A stretch of 64,000 nt of DNA from Paenibacillus camelliae (GCF_023715345.1 NZ_JAMBNY010000002.1:1-64000); one strand, 5' to 3'. Shown: positions 35,738 through 44,357, numbered from the stretch's first letter. Notes: generated by a model not told the origin, from the sequence alone. Numbers and translations are program-made.

Positions 35738-35842
35738 CTAGTTCACTCCTTCCTGGTATCGTTGTACTGTTCAGTGCTTGTTTTCTATTAACCATCTCAA
35801 CTTTATGGTAAAATTAACTAAATTAAATAAGGTGGTGATATA

Positions 35843-36088
35843 GTGAAGTCAAATTCTTACAAAATAATTGGCGCTGTTTTTTTATTATTATCAGGAATTA
35901 TTTATTCTTTGGAACGCGTCTCTACCTTAATTTCAACAAGTATGATTAGAGCTGGATTCTTTTCTGGTCGAATGACAGGAGAAGTACCTAGTGTAGAAAC
36001 TGCAAATTTCTTTGATAACTTATTTGCGCCTTTGTTTTTATTAATAGGCTTAGTTTCAATAATTTATGGTTTCAAAAGGGAAAAATAA
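35843..36088 (+). CDS. Small two-TM membrane protein on the opposite strand (moron)
   Basis: 81 residues with two hydrophobic segments (IIGAVFLLLSGIIYSLE; FAPLFLLIGLVSIIYGF). It is the only rightward gene in an 18-kb leftward operon, has GTG start after GGTGGTG, and its own terminator. Probably expressed in the lysogen. Function unknown. Confidence 0.65.
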   Translation: MKSNSYKIIGAVFLLLSGIIYSLERVSTLISTSMIRAGFFSGRMTGEVPSVETANFFDNLFAPLFLLIGLVSIIYGFKREK

Positions 36089-36096
36089 GAATTGAG

Positions 36097-36117
36097 CCAG
36101 CTACTTGCTGGTTTTTT
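36097..36117 (+). terminator. Terminator of the moron gene
   Basis: CCAGC-TACTT-GCTGG hairpin followed by six T, nine bases after the stop. Confidence 0.75.
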
Positions 36118-36207
36118 ATTTTTCTAATTACAAATTCCTTCTTACTTCTTGTGTCGCCTTATGAATCTACCTTGCATTATCCTTCTTCCGCTTCAACAAC
36201 CCATCAT

Positions 36208-36330
36208 TCAACTGTACTGACGGAAGTGTAACACCTCTGCCAGCACCTTGCCTTTGTCATTTCGAATGATCTCATATGGCACATCCTGCATGTATGGGTC
36301 AACTCTAGGTTGTTTTCTTCTTCGTCTCAT
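36208..36330 (-). CDS. Small basic phage protein (40 aa)
   Basis: 40 residues starting MRRRRKQPRVDPYMQDV. GAGGTGAAGGAG lies directly before the ATG. A LexA-like box is 23 bases upstream. No function assigned. The 120 bases to the left contain only the moron terminator. Confidence 0.5.
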   Translation of the reverse strand: MRRRRKQPRVDPYMQDVPYEIIRNDKGKVLAEVLHFRQYS

Positions 36331-36352
36331 CTCCTTCACCTCGGTTAATTTC

Positions 36353-36366
36353 AGAGCATATGTTCG
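36353..36366. promoter_or_regulatory. LexA-box-like site before a small gene
   Basis: Minus strand CGAACATATGCTCT: left half and centre perfect, right half with two mismatches. Preceded by TGCACCC like the site at 29650; 23 bases before the start at 36330. Confidence 0.5.
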
Positions 36367-36426
36367 ATCCAAAGGGTGCACATGCTCCTAAAATGGATTT
36401 ACTGCGTTCCTGTAGCCTTTATATTT

Positions 36427-36786
36427 CTAATGGGTATGTTTACCCTTGTTAGGTGTTAGGGCGGTTTCTAGAGCCTTCTTCAACGTATTATGCATGGCAT
36501 GTAGTTGCGCTACATAATCTTTCAGCTCAACATCACCAGCAAGTCCTTCACGCACTTCACGATGAGCAATTTCTTGTAGAGCAGATGCCAGTCCAGTTGT
36601 TGATGCTGGATAGTATTTATTTAGGCTCGCCCACTTTGTAGTAGGTGTAGGATCTTTGTCATTTCCGTTTTTATCCTTGCCATTATTCCAAGTTGGAAGT
36701 TTGGTGGGATCGGTTGTGCGATACTCCATTAGCATGTAGTTGTGGGTATCGACTTCAAGGCCAAAGCGTTCAGTAACTTTAATCAT
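36427..36786 (-). CDS. Phage hypothetical protein (119 aa)
   Basis: 119 residues starting MIKVTERFGLEVDTHNYML, with NGKDKNGNDKDPTPTTKWAS and a helical C terminus. Overlaps the upstream gene by 4 bases. A common early-region protein of Firmicute phages; function unknown. Confidence 0.6.
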   Translation of the reverse strand: MIKVTERFGLEVDTHNYMLMEYRTTDPTKLPTWNNGKDKNGNDKDPTPTTKWASLNKYYPASTTGLASALQEIAHREVREGLAGDVELKDYVAQLHAMHNTLKKALETALTPNKGKHTH

Positions 36787-37097
36787 TTCAGCACCTCTTT
36801 CATTTTTTTAAGAGTTCGCTCGTAGCGAAACTCAGGATTCTTGTTCATGTAATCTGTGAGCATAAGCACCAGCTGCTCGTAACGGATATTGGTTAGGTCC
36901 AGGATGCGCTTATTCTTGATTATTTCATCTGCCTTTTCTTCATCTGAAGCTAATGGAAATGGCTTGAATGCTTCTAGCTTTTTGATATCAAGGTCCAACT
37001 TAGCGACAAATTCACTCACATCTTCAAACTCTTGTTCGTTGGTGATGACCTCTGGCAGCGGTGGGTAGTCAGCTTTGTTCATGCGTGGGTAGGTCAT
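36783..37097 (-). CDS. Phage hypothetical protein (104 aa)
   Basis: 104 residues, helical and charged, no domain recognised. Start overlaps the helicase stop by 4 bases, so it is coupled to replication genes. Confidence 0.6.
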   Translation of the reverse strand: MTYPRMNKADYPPLPEVITNEQEFEDVSEFVAKLDLDIKKLEAFKPFPLASDEEKADEIIKNKRILDLTNIRYEQLVLMLTDYMNKNPEFRYERTLKKMKEVLK

Positions 37098-38491
37098 TTC
37101 TTATCACCGCCTTGATGTGAACGGTCTAGGTCGAGATACTTACCAAATTTCTTCTGAAACACCATTTCCACCGTTCCCACAGGACCATTACGCTGCTTAG
37201 CAACTATAATTTCAATGATGTCTTTCTTCTCAGTTGACTTGTCATAGTAGTCATCTCTATGAAGAAACTTAATATTGTCGGCATCTTGTTCGATGCTCCC
37301 GCTATCCTTTAGATCGGACATCATCGGACGCTTCTCTTGTCTCCCTTCAACACCTCGGTTTAATTGAGCCAGAGCGTTGATAGCTATCTTTAATCGTCTA
37401 GCCATTCGTTTGAGTGTCTTGGAAATGTAACTCACCTTTTCAGTGGTGTTAGGAAATCTTTTCTCACTCTCGATCAGCTGCAGGTAATCAATAAAAAGAA
37501 CTATCTTAGTGATCCCTTTTTTCAATAGCTCCTTCTGTAACTTTTTAACCTTACGCTCAATTGCTTCGATTGTGATTCCTGGAGTGTCATCAAAGTAAAG
37601 TTCTTGCCTTTCAAGCCACCCCATAGCTTTGTGGTACCTATCCCACTGGTCCATATCTAACGCGCCTGTCTTAAACACTTTTAAGTCGATGTTGCCAATT
37701 GCTCCAGCATATCGATTCAACAATTGATTTGTCGGCATTTCCGCTGATATGACCACGTTAGCTGTGTTTGGACTTTTAAGAGAACGAATAGATTCGTTAA
37801 TCATTTCAGCAGTCTTACCTACAGACGGTCTAGCTGCAGTGATCGTTAACTCTTCCAAATGTAATCCACCCGTGAGATTATCCATGTCTTTTCCAATAGA
37901 ATAAATGTCGATCTCACCAGCATGTAACGCTTTTTCCTCTATATCCTCCGCATGTTGTTTCAAAGCATCTGACACTTTGACTAGATCATTACTGCGCTTG
38001 ACCTTACCTAGTTCCTCTAACTCATCTAACTCAGCTCTAAGAGCATTTATAGCTTTATCGGCTTCACCATCAGCTGAAACGGTTAATAACTTTTGTTGAA
38101 TCCGGTTCTTCAGAGTGCGGACAATGTAATTGTTATGGACAATCCGTTGGTAATAATCGAAATTTATACGATTCGGTAAAGCTCCCTGTAATGCACTTAA
38201 GTATGCTACACCACCGATTTGCTCTAGCATTTTGTTTTGTTTTTCTATGTCACCATTTGAATAAGCTACAACAGCTTCAGTGACAGCCATAAGGCCTACA
38301 CGATCGTTTTCGTTATAAGAATACTTGATTAATTCCAAAATCAAACGATGTCTAGAGTCTGCTACCATTTCCTGTGGTTCTATATAACACTCGAGTACCA
38401 GATCCTCGTGTTGAAGTAATATTCCTAGCAAAGATGTTTCTGCTTCTAACTGAAGTTGTTCCTCAGCGGTTATTGCTTGGTAATCACTCAT
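37094..38491 (-). CDS. DnaB-like replicative helicase
   Basis: 465 residues. N-terminal helical DnaB domain (AETSLLGILLQ) and C-terminal RecA-like ATPase with Walker A ARPSVGKT (residues 220-227), Walker B VLFIDYLQLIES, and the LKDSGSIEQDADN helicase motif. Unwinds DNA at the phage fork. Overlaps the loader gene by 8 bases. Confidence 0.93.
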   Translation of the reverse strand: MSDYQAITAEEQLQLEAETSLLGILLQHEDLVLECYIEPQEMVADSRHRLILELIKYSYNENDRVGLMAVTEAVVAYSNGDIEKQNKMLEQIGGVAYLSALQGALPNRINFDYYQRIVHNNYIVRTLKNRIQQKLLTVSADGEADKAINALRAELDELEELGKVKRSNDLVKVSDALKQHAEDIEEKALHAGEIDIYSIGKDMDNLTGGLHLEELTITAARPSVGKTAEMINESIRSLKSPNTANVVISAEMPTNQLLNRYAGAIGNIDLKVFKTGALDMDQWDRYHKAMGWLERQELYFDDTPGITIEAIERKVKKLQKELLKKGITKIVLFIDYLQLIESEKRFPNTTEKVSYISKTLKRMARRLKIAINALAQLNRGVEGRQEKRPMMSDLKDSGSIEQDADNIKFLHRDDYYDKSTEKKDIIEIIVAKQRNGPVGTVEMVFQKKFGKYLDLDRSHQGGDKK

Positions 38492-38819
38492 TACTTAACC
38501 ACCGCCTTTTAATATACTCAGGCATCGGAATGGCTTTCTTTAGTGACTGTTCCAACAATACCGTCTCCTGGTGCGCCAAGTGCTTATGATGGTCATAGAA
38601 GTTTCGCTCAGGTTGTTTTGCTATGTCTGAGATCGTAGGAAAAAATGAACTAGTCATTATGTGCTGATTCAAATTCGATATACCTAGCTGAGCATCAACA
38701 TCAGAGAGCATTTCACACCATAGCTCGAATATTGAAGGGTTCTCCACAAAGTTAGGTGCTTGGTTTGGGTAAGCTGCTGATGCCTTGGCCAGAATCAATG
38801 TAACTTCTTGCCTGTTCAT
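38484..38819 (-). CDS. Helicase loader/inhibitor (G39P-like)
   Basis: 111 residues, MNRQEVTLILAKASAAYPNQ at the N terminus and a TSSFFPTISDIAK motif, as in SPP1 G39P-type loaders that deliver and hold the phage helicase. Position between initiator and helicase agrees. Start 38819, with AGAGG eight bases upstream. Confidence 0.7.
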   Translation of the reverse strand: MNRQEVTLILAKASAAYPNQAPNFVENPSIFELWCEMLSDVDAQLGISNLNQHIMTSSFFPTISDIAKQPERNFYDHHKHLAHQETVLLEQSLKKAIPMPEYIKRRWLSNE

Positions 38820-39660
38820 TACCTCCACCTCTTAACTGTTGTTGTAAAAACTCTAAATTAGAGCTCACCTTGCTTTGCTTCTTAGCTGCCAATCCTTCCG
38901 GATCGATAACCTCGTAATCCTCATATCTCTTTTGGTTTAGAAAAGTAGCTGGATAAGGAATGAACTTCGTTTCTGTTTTAAGTAGCTTGCATGTCTCTGC
39001 AAAGTTCATAGTCTTAAAGATTGCCTTATCCGGATCAAAGCCTTTTTCTTTACATAGTTTCTTCCACGCTGATTCTGCTGTTTTTCTACTTACTCTTCTG
39101 GGATATATTTCATAGAACTGTTCAAACATACTCTCCTTTTCTTTAATACTTTTCTTTAAAGAAATACTTTCTTTATTTGGGGGAACGATACTTCCCCCCT
39201 CTAACCCGTTTTGAGGTGAACGATCCTTCCCCTCAGGGGTGAACAATCCTTCCCCCCTATCGTGATCATTTTGGGGTGAACAATCCTTCCCCCCATCCAT
39301 TGAAAACAAGTCGATCTGCTGAACCATTGAATCACCACTTTTAGTAAAATTCCACGAATCATAATCCTTGTTAAAAGCTAGTTTTCTAGCAGTGGTGCTA
39401 GTCTCGTTTTGAGTAACAACTAGCACCTTTGCCTTAATGAGCGATGCAATTTCTTTTTTTATTGTTCGGTCAGAAAGCCCCGTTGCTTTTTGTAGCCAGC
39501 TAACAGCCAGTTCATGATCCTTTCTGCTGTACCCATACGTCATGCGCCATATTTTAATGATGATCTTTAGTTGAGAAGCATTGAATGGGTACAGAACAAT
39601 TTGATCTAATATTTCATTTGCGATTGGCGTAAAGCCGTTTTCCTTCTGTGGCTTCGCCAT
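38752..39660 (-). CDS. O-like phage replication initiator
   Basis: 302 residues. N-terminal winged helix of phage replication protein O (FTPIANEILDQIVLYPFNAS; LIIIKIWRMTYGYSRKDHE), then a linker translated from origin iterons, then a C-terminal domain (FEQFYEIYPRRVSRKTAESA). Expected to bind the iterons inside its own gene and load helicase. Overlaps the loader gene by 68 bases. Confidence 0.85.
   Translation of the reverse strand: MAKPQKENGFTPIANEILDQIVLYPFNASQLKIIIKIWRMTYGYSRKDHELAVSWLQKATGLSDRTIKKEIASLIKAKVLVVTQNETSTTARKLAFNKDYDSWNFTKSGDSMVQQIDLFSMDGGKDCSPQNDHDRGEGLFTPEGKDRSPQNGLEGGSIVPPNKESISLKKSIKEKESMFEQFYEIYPRRVSRKTAESAWKKLCKEKGFDPDKAIFKTMNFAETCKLLKTETKFIPYPATFLNQKRYEDYEVIDPEGLAAKKQSKVSSNLEFLQQQLRGGGNEQARSYIDSGQGISSLPKPST
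39125..39294 (-). other. Predicted phage replication origin: four iterons plus AT-rich region
   Basis: Four about 22-bp copies of an imperfect palindrome, core GGGGTGAACAATCCTTCCCC, at 39179-39199, 39213-39234, 39236-39257 and 39273-39294. The flank 39125-39178 is very AT-rich. Iterons inside the initiator gene beside an AT-rich stretch match the lambda-type origin layout. Confidence 0.75.
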
Positions 39661-39668
39661 TTTCACAC

Positions 39669-39800
39669 CTACTCTCTTTCCTGTTCCTTATAATCACTAA
39701 GCAGTTCCTGCACGCTCTTGTTGAGATCATACCAACTCACATTGTTATGACCAGTACGGATCAGCGTCTCAATTTCCTTACAAAGCTCATCCCATTCCAT
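39669..39800 (-). CDS. Small acidic phage protein (43 aa)
   Basis: 43 residues, MEWDELCKEIETLIRTGHNN at the start, predicted helical. Starts 14 bases inside the upstream gene and ends just before the initiator. No function assigned. Confidence 0.5.
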   Translation of the reverse strand: MEWDELCKEIETLIRTGHNNVSWYDLNKSVQELLSDYKEQERE

Positions 39801-39978
39801 ATTGCTCGAGCTCCATAGCTTTGATGATTTCACGTGTTAGTGGCATAATCTTGTCAATAACCTCTTGAGTGATTTCTTCACTCATGCTGCCGCTGTATTC
39901 ATACAACACCTTTTCAACAACTGGTGTCCATGATGTGCGCAGCTGTTCCTCGACTGCATCATGATCGATGTTCCCCAT
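39787..39978 (-). CDS. Small phage protein (63 aa)
   Basis: 63 residues, helical (EEITQEVIDKIMPLTREIIK). Begins immediately after the MBL-fold gene stop. No family recognised. Confidence 0.55.
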   Translation of the reverse strand: MGNIDHDAVEEQLRTSWTPVVEKVLYEYSGSMSEEITQEVIDKIMPLTREIIKAMELEQYGMG

Positions 39979-40746
39979 CTATAAGACCTCCAATTTGTAA
40001 TGCTTATTTTTCACTAACCCCTTATCGAACAGAGCTAGTTTAATTGCTTGTTCAGCAAGCTCAGGTGTATTATTCTTGGCACTCATATGTGTAATGATGA
40101 TATGCTCGCCTATACCCCTAACTAGACTGTTCAAGGCCTCTGCGGTTTGTGCGTTGCTTAGGTGACCTGTGTCGCTTGATACTCGGTATTTAAGCCCATC
40201 GTGATAATCACCATTAGCAAGCATGTCCTCATCATAGTTAGCTTCCAGGATATACACATCACTCATAGCCATTGCAGAGAGCATGTCCTTTGTGATGGTG
40301 CCAGTGTCCATCATGACGCTGATTTTTGTGTCGTGTGTCTGGATCACATACATAAGCGGCTCAGCTGCATCATGCATGACGTTAACTGGTGTAACACTTA
40401 TGAATGTTTGCCGTAAGCCATCTAAGATGAATGTTTTTAGATGCTTCACTATTTTGCCTGTTTCACTCCGTTTGAGTTCTTTCAGCGTTCCCTCACTTGC
40501 ATATACAGGAATCTTGTAATCATCAGCGAATGCTATACCGCCACAATGGTCCTTATGCTCATGACTGATTAGGATTGCATCTACCTTTGCCGGATTGAAG
40601 TTGTTATCGAGCATGAATTTCTTAATATTCTTTTTGGCTGGTCCAGCATCAATTAAGATGCTGGATTCGCCTGTTCCGATATATACGACTGATCCTTCCT
40701 TTGAGCCAGTGGAGAGGACTTTGACAATTGTTTTATTCAAGCTCAT
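39979..40746 (-). CDS. MBL-fold metallohydrolase in the recombination module
   Basis: 255 residues with the metal motif SHEHKDHCGG (His62, His64, Asp66, His67), a later DTG at the MMDTGTIT strand, and a C-terminal ITHMS. MBL-fold enzymes next to phage RecT may act as nucleases, but the substrate is not shown. Overlaps recT by 14 bases. Confidence 0.8.
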   Translation of the reverse strand: MSLNKTIVKVLSTGSKEGSVVYIGTGESSILIDAGPAKKNIKKFMLDNNFNPAKVDAILISHEHKDHCGGIAFADDYKIPVYASEGTLKELKRSETGKIVKHLKTFILDGLRQTFISVTPVNVMHDAAEPLMYVIQTHDTKISVMMDTGTITKDMLSAMAMSDVYILEANYDEDMLANGDYHDGLKYRVSSDTGHLSNAQTAEALNSLVRGIGEHIIITHMSAKNNTPELAEQAIKLALFDKGLVKNKHYKLEVL

Positions 40747-41695
40747 CGCCTGCAGCTCTCTCTGCCAGTTCCATCTGAATCATTTTGATAAAGTTATCAA
40801 AATCAGCGTGTGTTGTTGTATCACCTTTTGTTCTGAAATTCGCATCAATGTAGGATTTTTTAGCAGACTTTGTTTTATGTCCAAGTTGATCTAGTAGATC
40901 GCCTACTTCAATCCAGCGGTCCGTAAAATCATCTGCTTGTTGTTTCGGTTGTTCTGTTGCTTGTTGATTTTTAGGAACTTCTAGTTTAGGAGGTTGGTTG
41001 TTTGGGTTCACGTTAACTTCGCTCGTTATTTCTCTGCGTGCCGGCTCTGTATAACCTTCTAATTCATTAAGAGATTCCATGTTGTCCTCAACTACTGAAG
41101 CTATGTCGTATTGCGCTTTAATCGAACGAAACCCAACGTGTTTCTTAAACATATCAGGATCAGGGGAGCCATCTTCCATCTTCCAAAACTTCTGATTTTG
41201 ACCCTTCAAAAGCTTTTGTACTTCCATGACATCCATTAAGACAATTACTGGTTTGTGCCCTTCACGTTTAGCGATGGAGTAAGCGGCTACTACACGACCT
41301 CTCGGAAACTTAACTTTGTGATAAATCTTTACAATTACACCTTCATCGTCAGTTTCAGCTTCAAAGGAATCTATCTCATTTTCACAAACAACTTGATTGA
41401 ATACCCCTTGATAGCCTGGTGATTTTTTAGCTAAAGACAACAACCCTTCATATGAAACTCGGCTATCAAGTTTGCCGCCGTATAAGATAGGGAAAGCATG
41501 CTTTAAGGCAGGATCAAGACCCATTCGATTACATTGATACATGAATAAATTGAACTGGGGAATCGTCAGGTCCTTACCTATCGTTTCTTTCATGGTCATC
41601 AATTCGTTTGGTCCAAAGTCGCCAATTTGGTGGATAGAGTTAAGATCTGTTTCTTGTAGTTGAGTATTGGATGTTGTTAATTGATTGTTTGCCAT
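40733..41695 (-). CDS. recT: RecT-family single-strand annealing protein
   Basis: 320 residues. LTIPQFNLFMYQCNRMGLDP, LDSRVSYEGLLSLAKK and KKHVGFRSIKAQYDI match the RecT/Redbeta-type annealing core. The C terminus is a Gln/Pro-rich linker and a basic helical segment. Works with an exonuclease to repair phage DNA by strand annealing. TAATG overlap with the ATPase gene upstream. Confidence 0.85.
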   Translation of the reverse strand: MANNQLTTSNTQLQETDLNSIHQIGDFGPNELMTMKETIGKDLTIPQFNLFMYQCNRMGLDPALKHAFPILYGGKLDSRVSYEGLLSLAKKSPGYQGVFNQVVCENEIDSFEAETDDEGVIVKIYHKVKFPRGRVVAAYSIAKREGHKPVIVLMDVMEVQKLLKGQNQKFWKMEDGSPDPDMFKKHVGFRSIKAQYDIASVVEDNMESLNELEGYTEPARREITSEVNVNPNNQPPKLEVPKNQQATEQPKQQADDFTDRWIEVGDLLDQLGHKTKSAKKSYIDANFRTKGDTTTHADFDNFIKMIQMELAERAAGDELE

Positions 41696-43269
41696 TATTC
41701 AGTCACCTCAATAGTTAATTTTGTATTTTCAACTGCTCTCGCAGTGATTACCTGGTCATAAGCTGTAAGCTTGCCTGTGTACTCACCAATACCATCGATA
41801 AAGGTTGGTGTAATCATGTTGGTTTGCTTGAACAGCACTTCAATGAGTTCTAAGCCAGCGCCGATCTTCTCACCAGTTGAAAGGTATTGATAATCCTTGC
41901 CATTCATTTGAATAGAAAAGTCAGGATCGTAGCTATCTGAGGACTTCACATACTTGAACAGTCGTACCGATAATGTTTTGAACTTACTCTGAAGCTCAGC
42001 TGCTTGCACCTCTGCTTCTTTGGCCTTGTAAGCCTTGATTGCTTCGAGCAGGAACACTGTCTCACGAAGCTTGGATGTAACCTCATGCTCACGCTGTTTT
42101 GCAGCTTCAATGTCTTGTTCAATCGACTCTTTAACACTCAGCAACGCTAGCTGTTCATCAATCTCTTTTAGTTTTTGTTGGTGTATAAACTGGTGGCTGC
42201 GGTATTCTTGGAGATCGACATATTCGAGTGATTGTAAGGCTGCTAGAGCATCTTTTTTCTCTTGAACTAACAACGCATGCTTTGCTTTGTATTCCTCAAT
42301 TCTGCGCTCCTTGTCGGCTTCCACAGCCTTGACAGATTCTTCTTGCAATGGCTGCTTACATCTTCCGCACATGTCCTCTATGACTTCGTTTTTCAGTGCG
42401 GGAAACTTGGCTTTTGAATCCTCAACTGTTTTATGAGCGATGTTATATCGATGCTCAGCGTTTTGATATGCAACGTTAGCTTGCTGTCCTTTCGCAATCA
42501 CTTGTTCCAGTTCTACAATCGCTTGATCGTGCTCATTCCTCGCTTGTTCTAACTCTTCACGAGTGCCAGTGATACCGGTTAGCTTCTCAGCTTGATTCGA
42601 AAGCGTCTCTACGTCTCTAGCAGCTTCAATGATTTGTTTATCTAACCTCGGCTTAGCATCCCTAGCCTTAGCTTCAAGATCGTTCATGCTATGTTTTTTT
42701 AGCTCGGCAGCTAGCATTGCAGACATTGGATTAAGCTCAATATCCTTAGCTTTTTGATCTGGTGACGTGCGAGACATTTCAGTTAGTACAGTCTTAGATG
42801 CTGGTGCTAGCATGCTGCTCATTAACATGCTGCGTTGTTTCTCCCAATGAAGCGAAAAGTAATATGAAGGGAAATAAAGTGCCATGAACTCGTCTTGCGT
42901 GAATAATGAATCGACTGCAGCGCTGAACTCGGTTGCTGATTTTGGAATGTCGTTGATATAGAATTTATTGGTCTTTCCTGCGATCTCACGAGTGAATTTG
43001 TACTCTGTGTCGTTGACTGAAAGTAGCAGCGAAGCTTGTACAATGTCGTATTTATAGTTGGTTGGTCGCGGTGAATACTTGTCTTTCGTGTAGTCCTTAC
43101 CGAATAAGTCTTTGCCCCATAGTGTCCAGATGGGAGCGGTACCGATGGTTGTCTTGCCCTCTCCGTTTTTCCCTTTGATGTGATTAACGGTGCTATAGTT
43201 GACCGTTAGGCTCTTGATGCCAGCAAAGTTAGTAAGTATCAATTCAATGAATTTGATTACCTTTGTCAC
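41695..43269 (-). CDS. SbcC/Rad50-like ATPase with zinc-hook motif
   Basis: 524 residues. N-terminal P-loop GKNGEGKTTIG, long coiled coil with CGRC zinc hook near residue 300, and C-terminal LSTGEKIGAGLELIE signature. About half the length of bacterial SbcC, as in phage gp46-like proteins. Probably works with the RecT and MBL genes; no Mre11/SbcD partner is seen. GTG start after GGAGGGC. Confidence 0.85.
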   Translation of the reverse strand: MTKVIKFIELILTNFAGIKSLTVNYSTVNHIKGKNGEGKTTIGTAPIWTLWGKDLFGKDYTKDKYSPRPTNYKYDIVQASLLLSVNDTEYKFTREIAGKTNKFYINDIPKSATEFSAAVDSLFTQDEFMALYFPSYYFSLHWEKQRSMLMSSMLAPASKTVLTEMSRTSPDQKAKDIELNPMSAMLAAELKKHSMNDLEAKARDAKPRLDKQIIEAARDVETLSNQAEKLTGITGTREELEQARNEHDQAIVELEQVIAKGQQANVAYQNAEHRYNIAHKTVEDSKAKFPALKNEVIEDMCGRCKQPLQEESVKAVEADKERRIEEYKAKHALLVQEKKDALAALQSLEYVDLQEYRSHQFIHQQKLKEIDEQLALLSVKESIEQDIEAAKQREHEVTSKLRETVFLLEAIKAYKAKEAEVQAAELQSKFKTLSVRLFKYVKSSDSYDPDFSIQMNGKDYQYLSTGEKIGAGLELIEVLFKQTNMITPTFIDGIGEYTGKLTAYDQVITARAVENTKLTIEVTE

Positions 43270-43280
43270 GCTAAGCCCTC

Positions 43281-43565
43281 CTATTTCAGAATTTTGATGA
43301 GTGAATCTAGTTCTTGATGACGTTTATCGATTTGTTTTTCAAGGTACATTATCACTGCTTCGTGTAGAGAAAAATCGGTATTATCAATCTTGTTTGTATC
43401 TAAATTTAGACTGAATGAATTTAGGGAGACGTTAATAATGTAAGAGTGCTTAGCTTCTAATTTCGATTTCGAACAATTTAACGTATATTCAAGACCTTCA
43501 ATCTCCTCATGCAATTCGCCAGCTCGCTTAGCAATGCTCAGCTTTTCTTTGATTAGATCATTCAT
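43281..43565 (-). CDS. Phage helical protein (94 aa)
   Basis: 94 residues, coiled-coil-like (AKRAGELHEEIEGLEYTLNC). Start 43565 has AAAGGAG eight bases upstream; an upstream frame to 43634 is unsupported. No function known. Confidence 0.55.
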   Translation of the reverse strand: MNDLIKEKLSIAKRAGELHEEIEGLEYTLNCSKSKLEAKHSYIINVSLNSFSLNLDTNKIDNTDFSLHEAVIMYLEKQIDKRHQELDSLIKILK

Positions 43566-43644
43566 TCCATTTGCTCCTTTTTCTCGGTCATGATACAATG
43601 ACCATAATTTGATCCTGACCGCTTGAGCCCCCACTCAGTGCGGT

Positions 43645-43908
43645 CTATTTTGTTTCTGCGGGTCCATCGATGGCGACTGTTTGATATGTGCAGTAGATAA
43701 ATGCATCTGAACCTGGTACCAAGTCGAAAGCTGATTCATCTTCAAATTCAACGTAGATTAGAACTGGTTTGCCTTTATGCCATTCAATATCTAAGCTGAT
43801 CACTACCTTATCCATGAATTCCTCATTGATTTGGATCACTGTAATTTTCTCTGTTGTGCGAATCTCGAGCTTAACTAAAACATCCTCATATTCCACTGCT
43901 TCATTCAT
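43645..43908 (-). CDS. Phage hypothetical protein (87 aa)
   Basis: 87 residues, beta-rich (DVLVKLEIRTTEKITVIQIN), acidic. GGGAGGTG six bases before ATG 43908. No family recognised. Confidence 0.55.
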   Translation of the reverse strand: MNEAVEYEDVLVKLEIRTTEKITVIQINEEFMDKVVISLDIEWHKGKPVLIYVEFEDESAFDLVPGSDAFIYCTYQTVAIDGPAETK

Positions 43909-43949
43909 TCTTTTCACCTCCCTTCGATAGAATCACCAACCTATGAAGC

Positions 43950-44357
43950 TCAATCTTTAGGTACATCTTCCTCGATGCTTACCTCGCCTGACGCGATATC
44001 AAAGTAAGTATCATCTGTATACTCAATGCCATGAGCAGCTAGCAGTTTAGTGATTAGTTCATCCTCAAGCGCTTTGAGTCTTTCATATTCAGACTCCAAC
44101 AATTGACTGCGTTCTGTTTTGACGAATAATTGCGTTGACTCCTCAATCACTTTCTCATTTTCCAATGACACCCTTTCGGCGCTGATTGACTGAGCATATT
44201 CAAAGTGACTTTGTGCTAATGCAGATCTCGTATTTAATTCGAGTAACCATTGCGCTTTAGAGAGCTCACGAATTTCAGTCAATTCTGTTGCTGGGATAAC
44301 CGTTATTACACGCTGGCGCTTGCCAGTTAATGCTTCAAATAATTTGTTTAACATCAT
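43950..44357 (-). CDS. Phage helical protein (135 aa)
   Basis: 135 residues, mainly charged helix with a basic N terminus (MMLNKLFEALTGKRQRV). Start 44357 has AAGGAG upstream. Function unknown; may interact with DNA or another early protein. Confidence 0.55.
   Translation of the reverse strand: MMLNKLFEALTGKRQRVITVIPATELTEIRELSKAQWLLELNTRSALAQSHFEYAQSISAERVSLENEKVIEESTQLFVKTERSQLLESEYERLKALEDELITKLLAAHGIEYTDDTYFDIASGEVSIEEDVPKD

Larger units (their letters stand above)
35071..35751 (-). repeat. Four copies of a ~20-bp overlapping stop/start cassette
   Basis: Minus-strand GGAGAGTGAATCTAGTGAGT-like sequence occurs around 35071-35090, 35261-35275, 35499-35513 and 35737-35751. Each supplies a ribosome binding site and the next start codon, and three of them also the last codons (ESSE) and stop of the previous gene. 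Confidence 0.65.

Noticed and set aside
39179..39294. Iterons considered as a CRISPR array
   Set aside because: Only four units, irregular spacing, no unique spacers, inside a coding gene, no cas genes.
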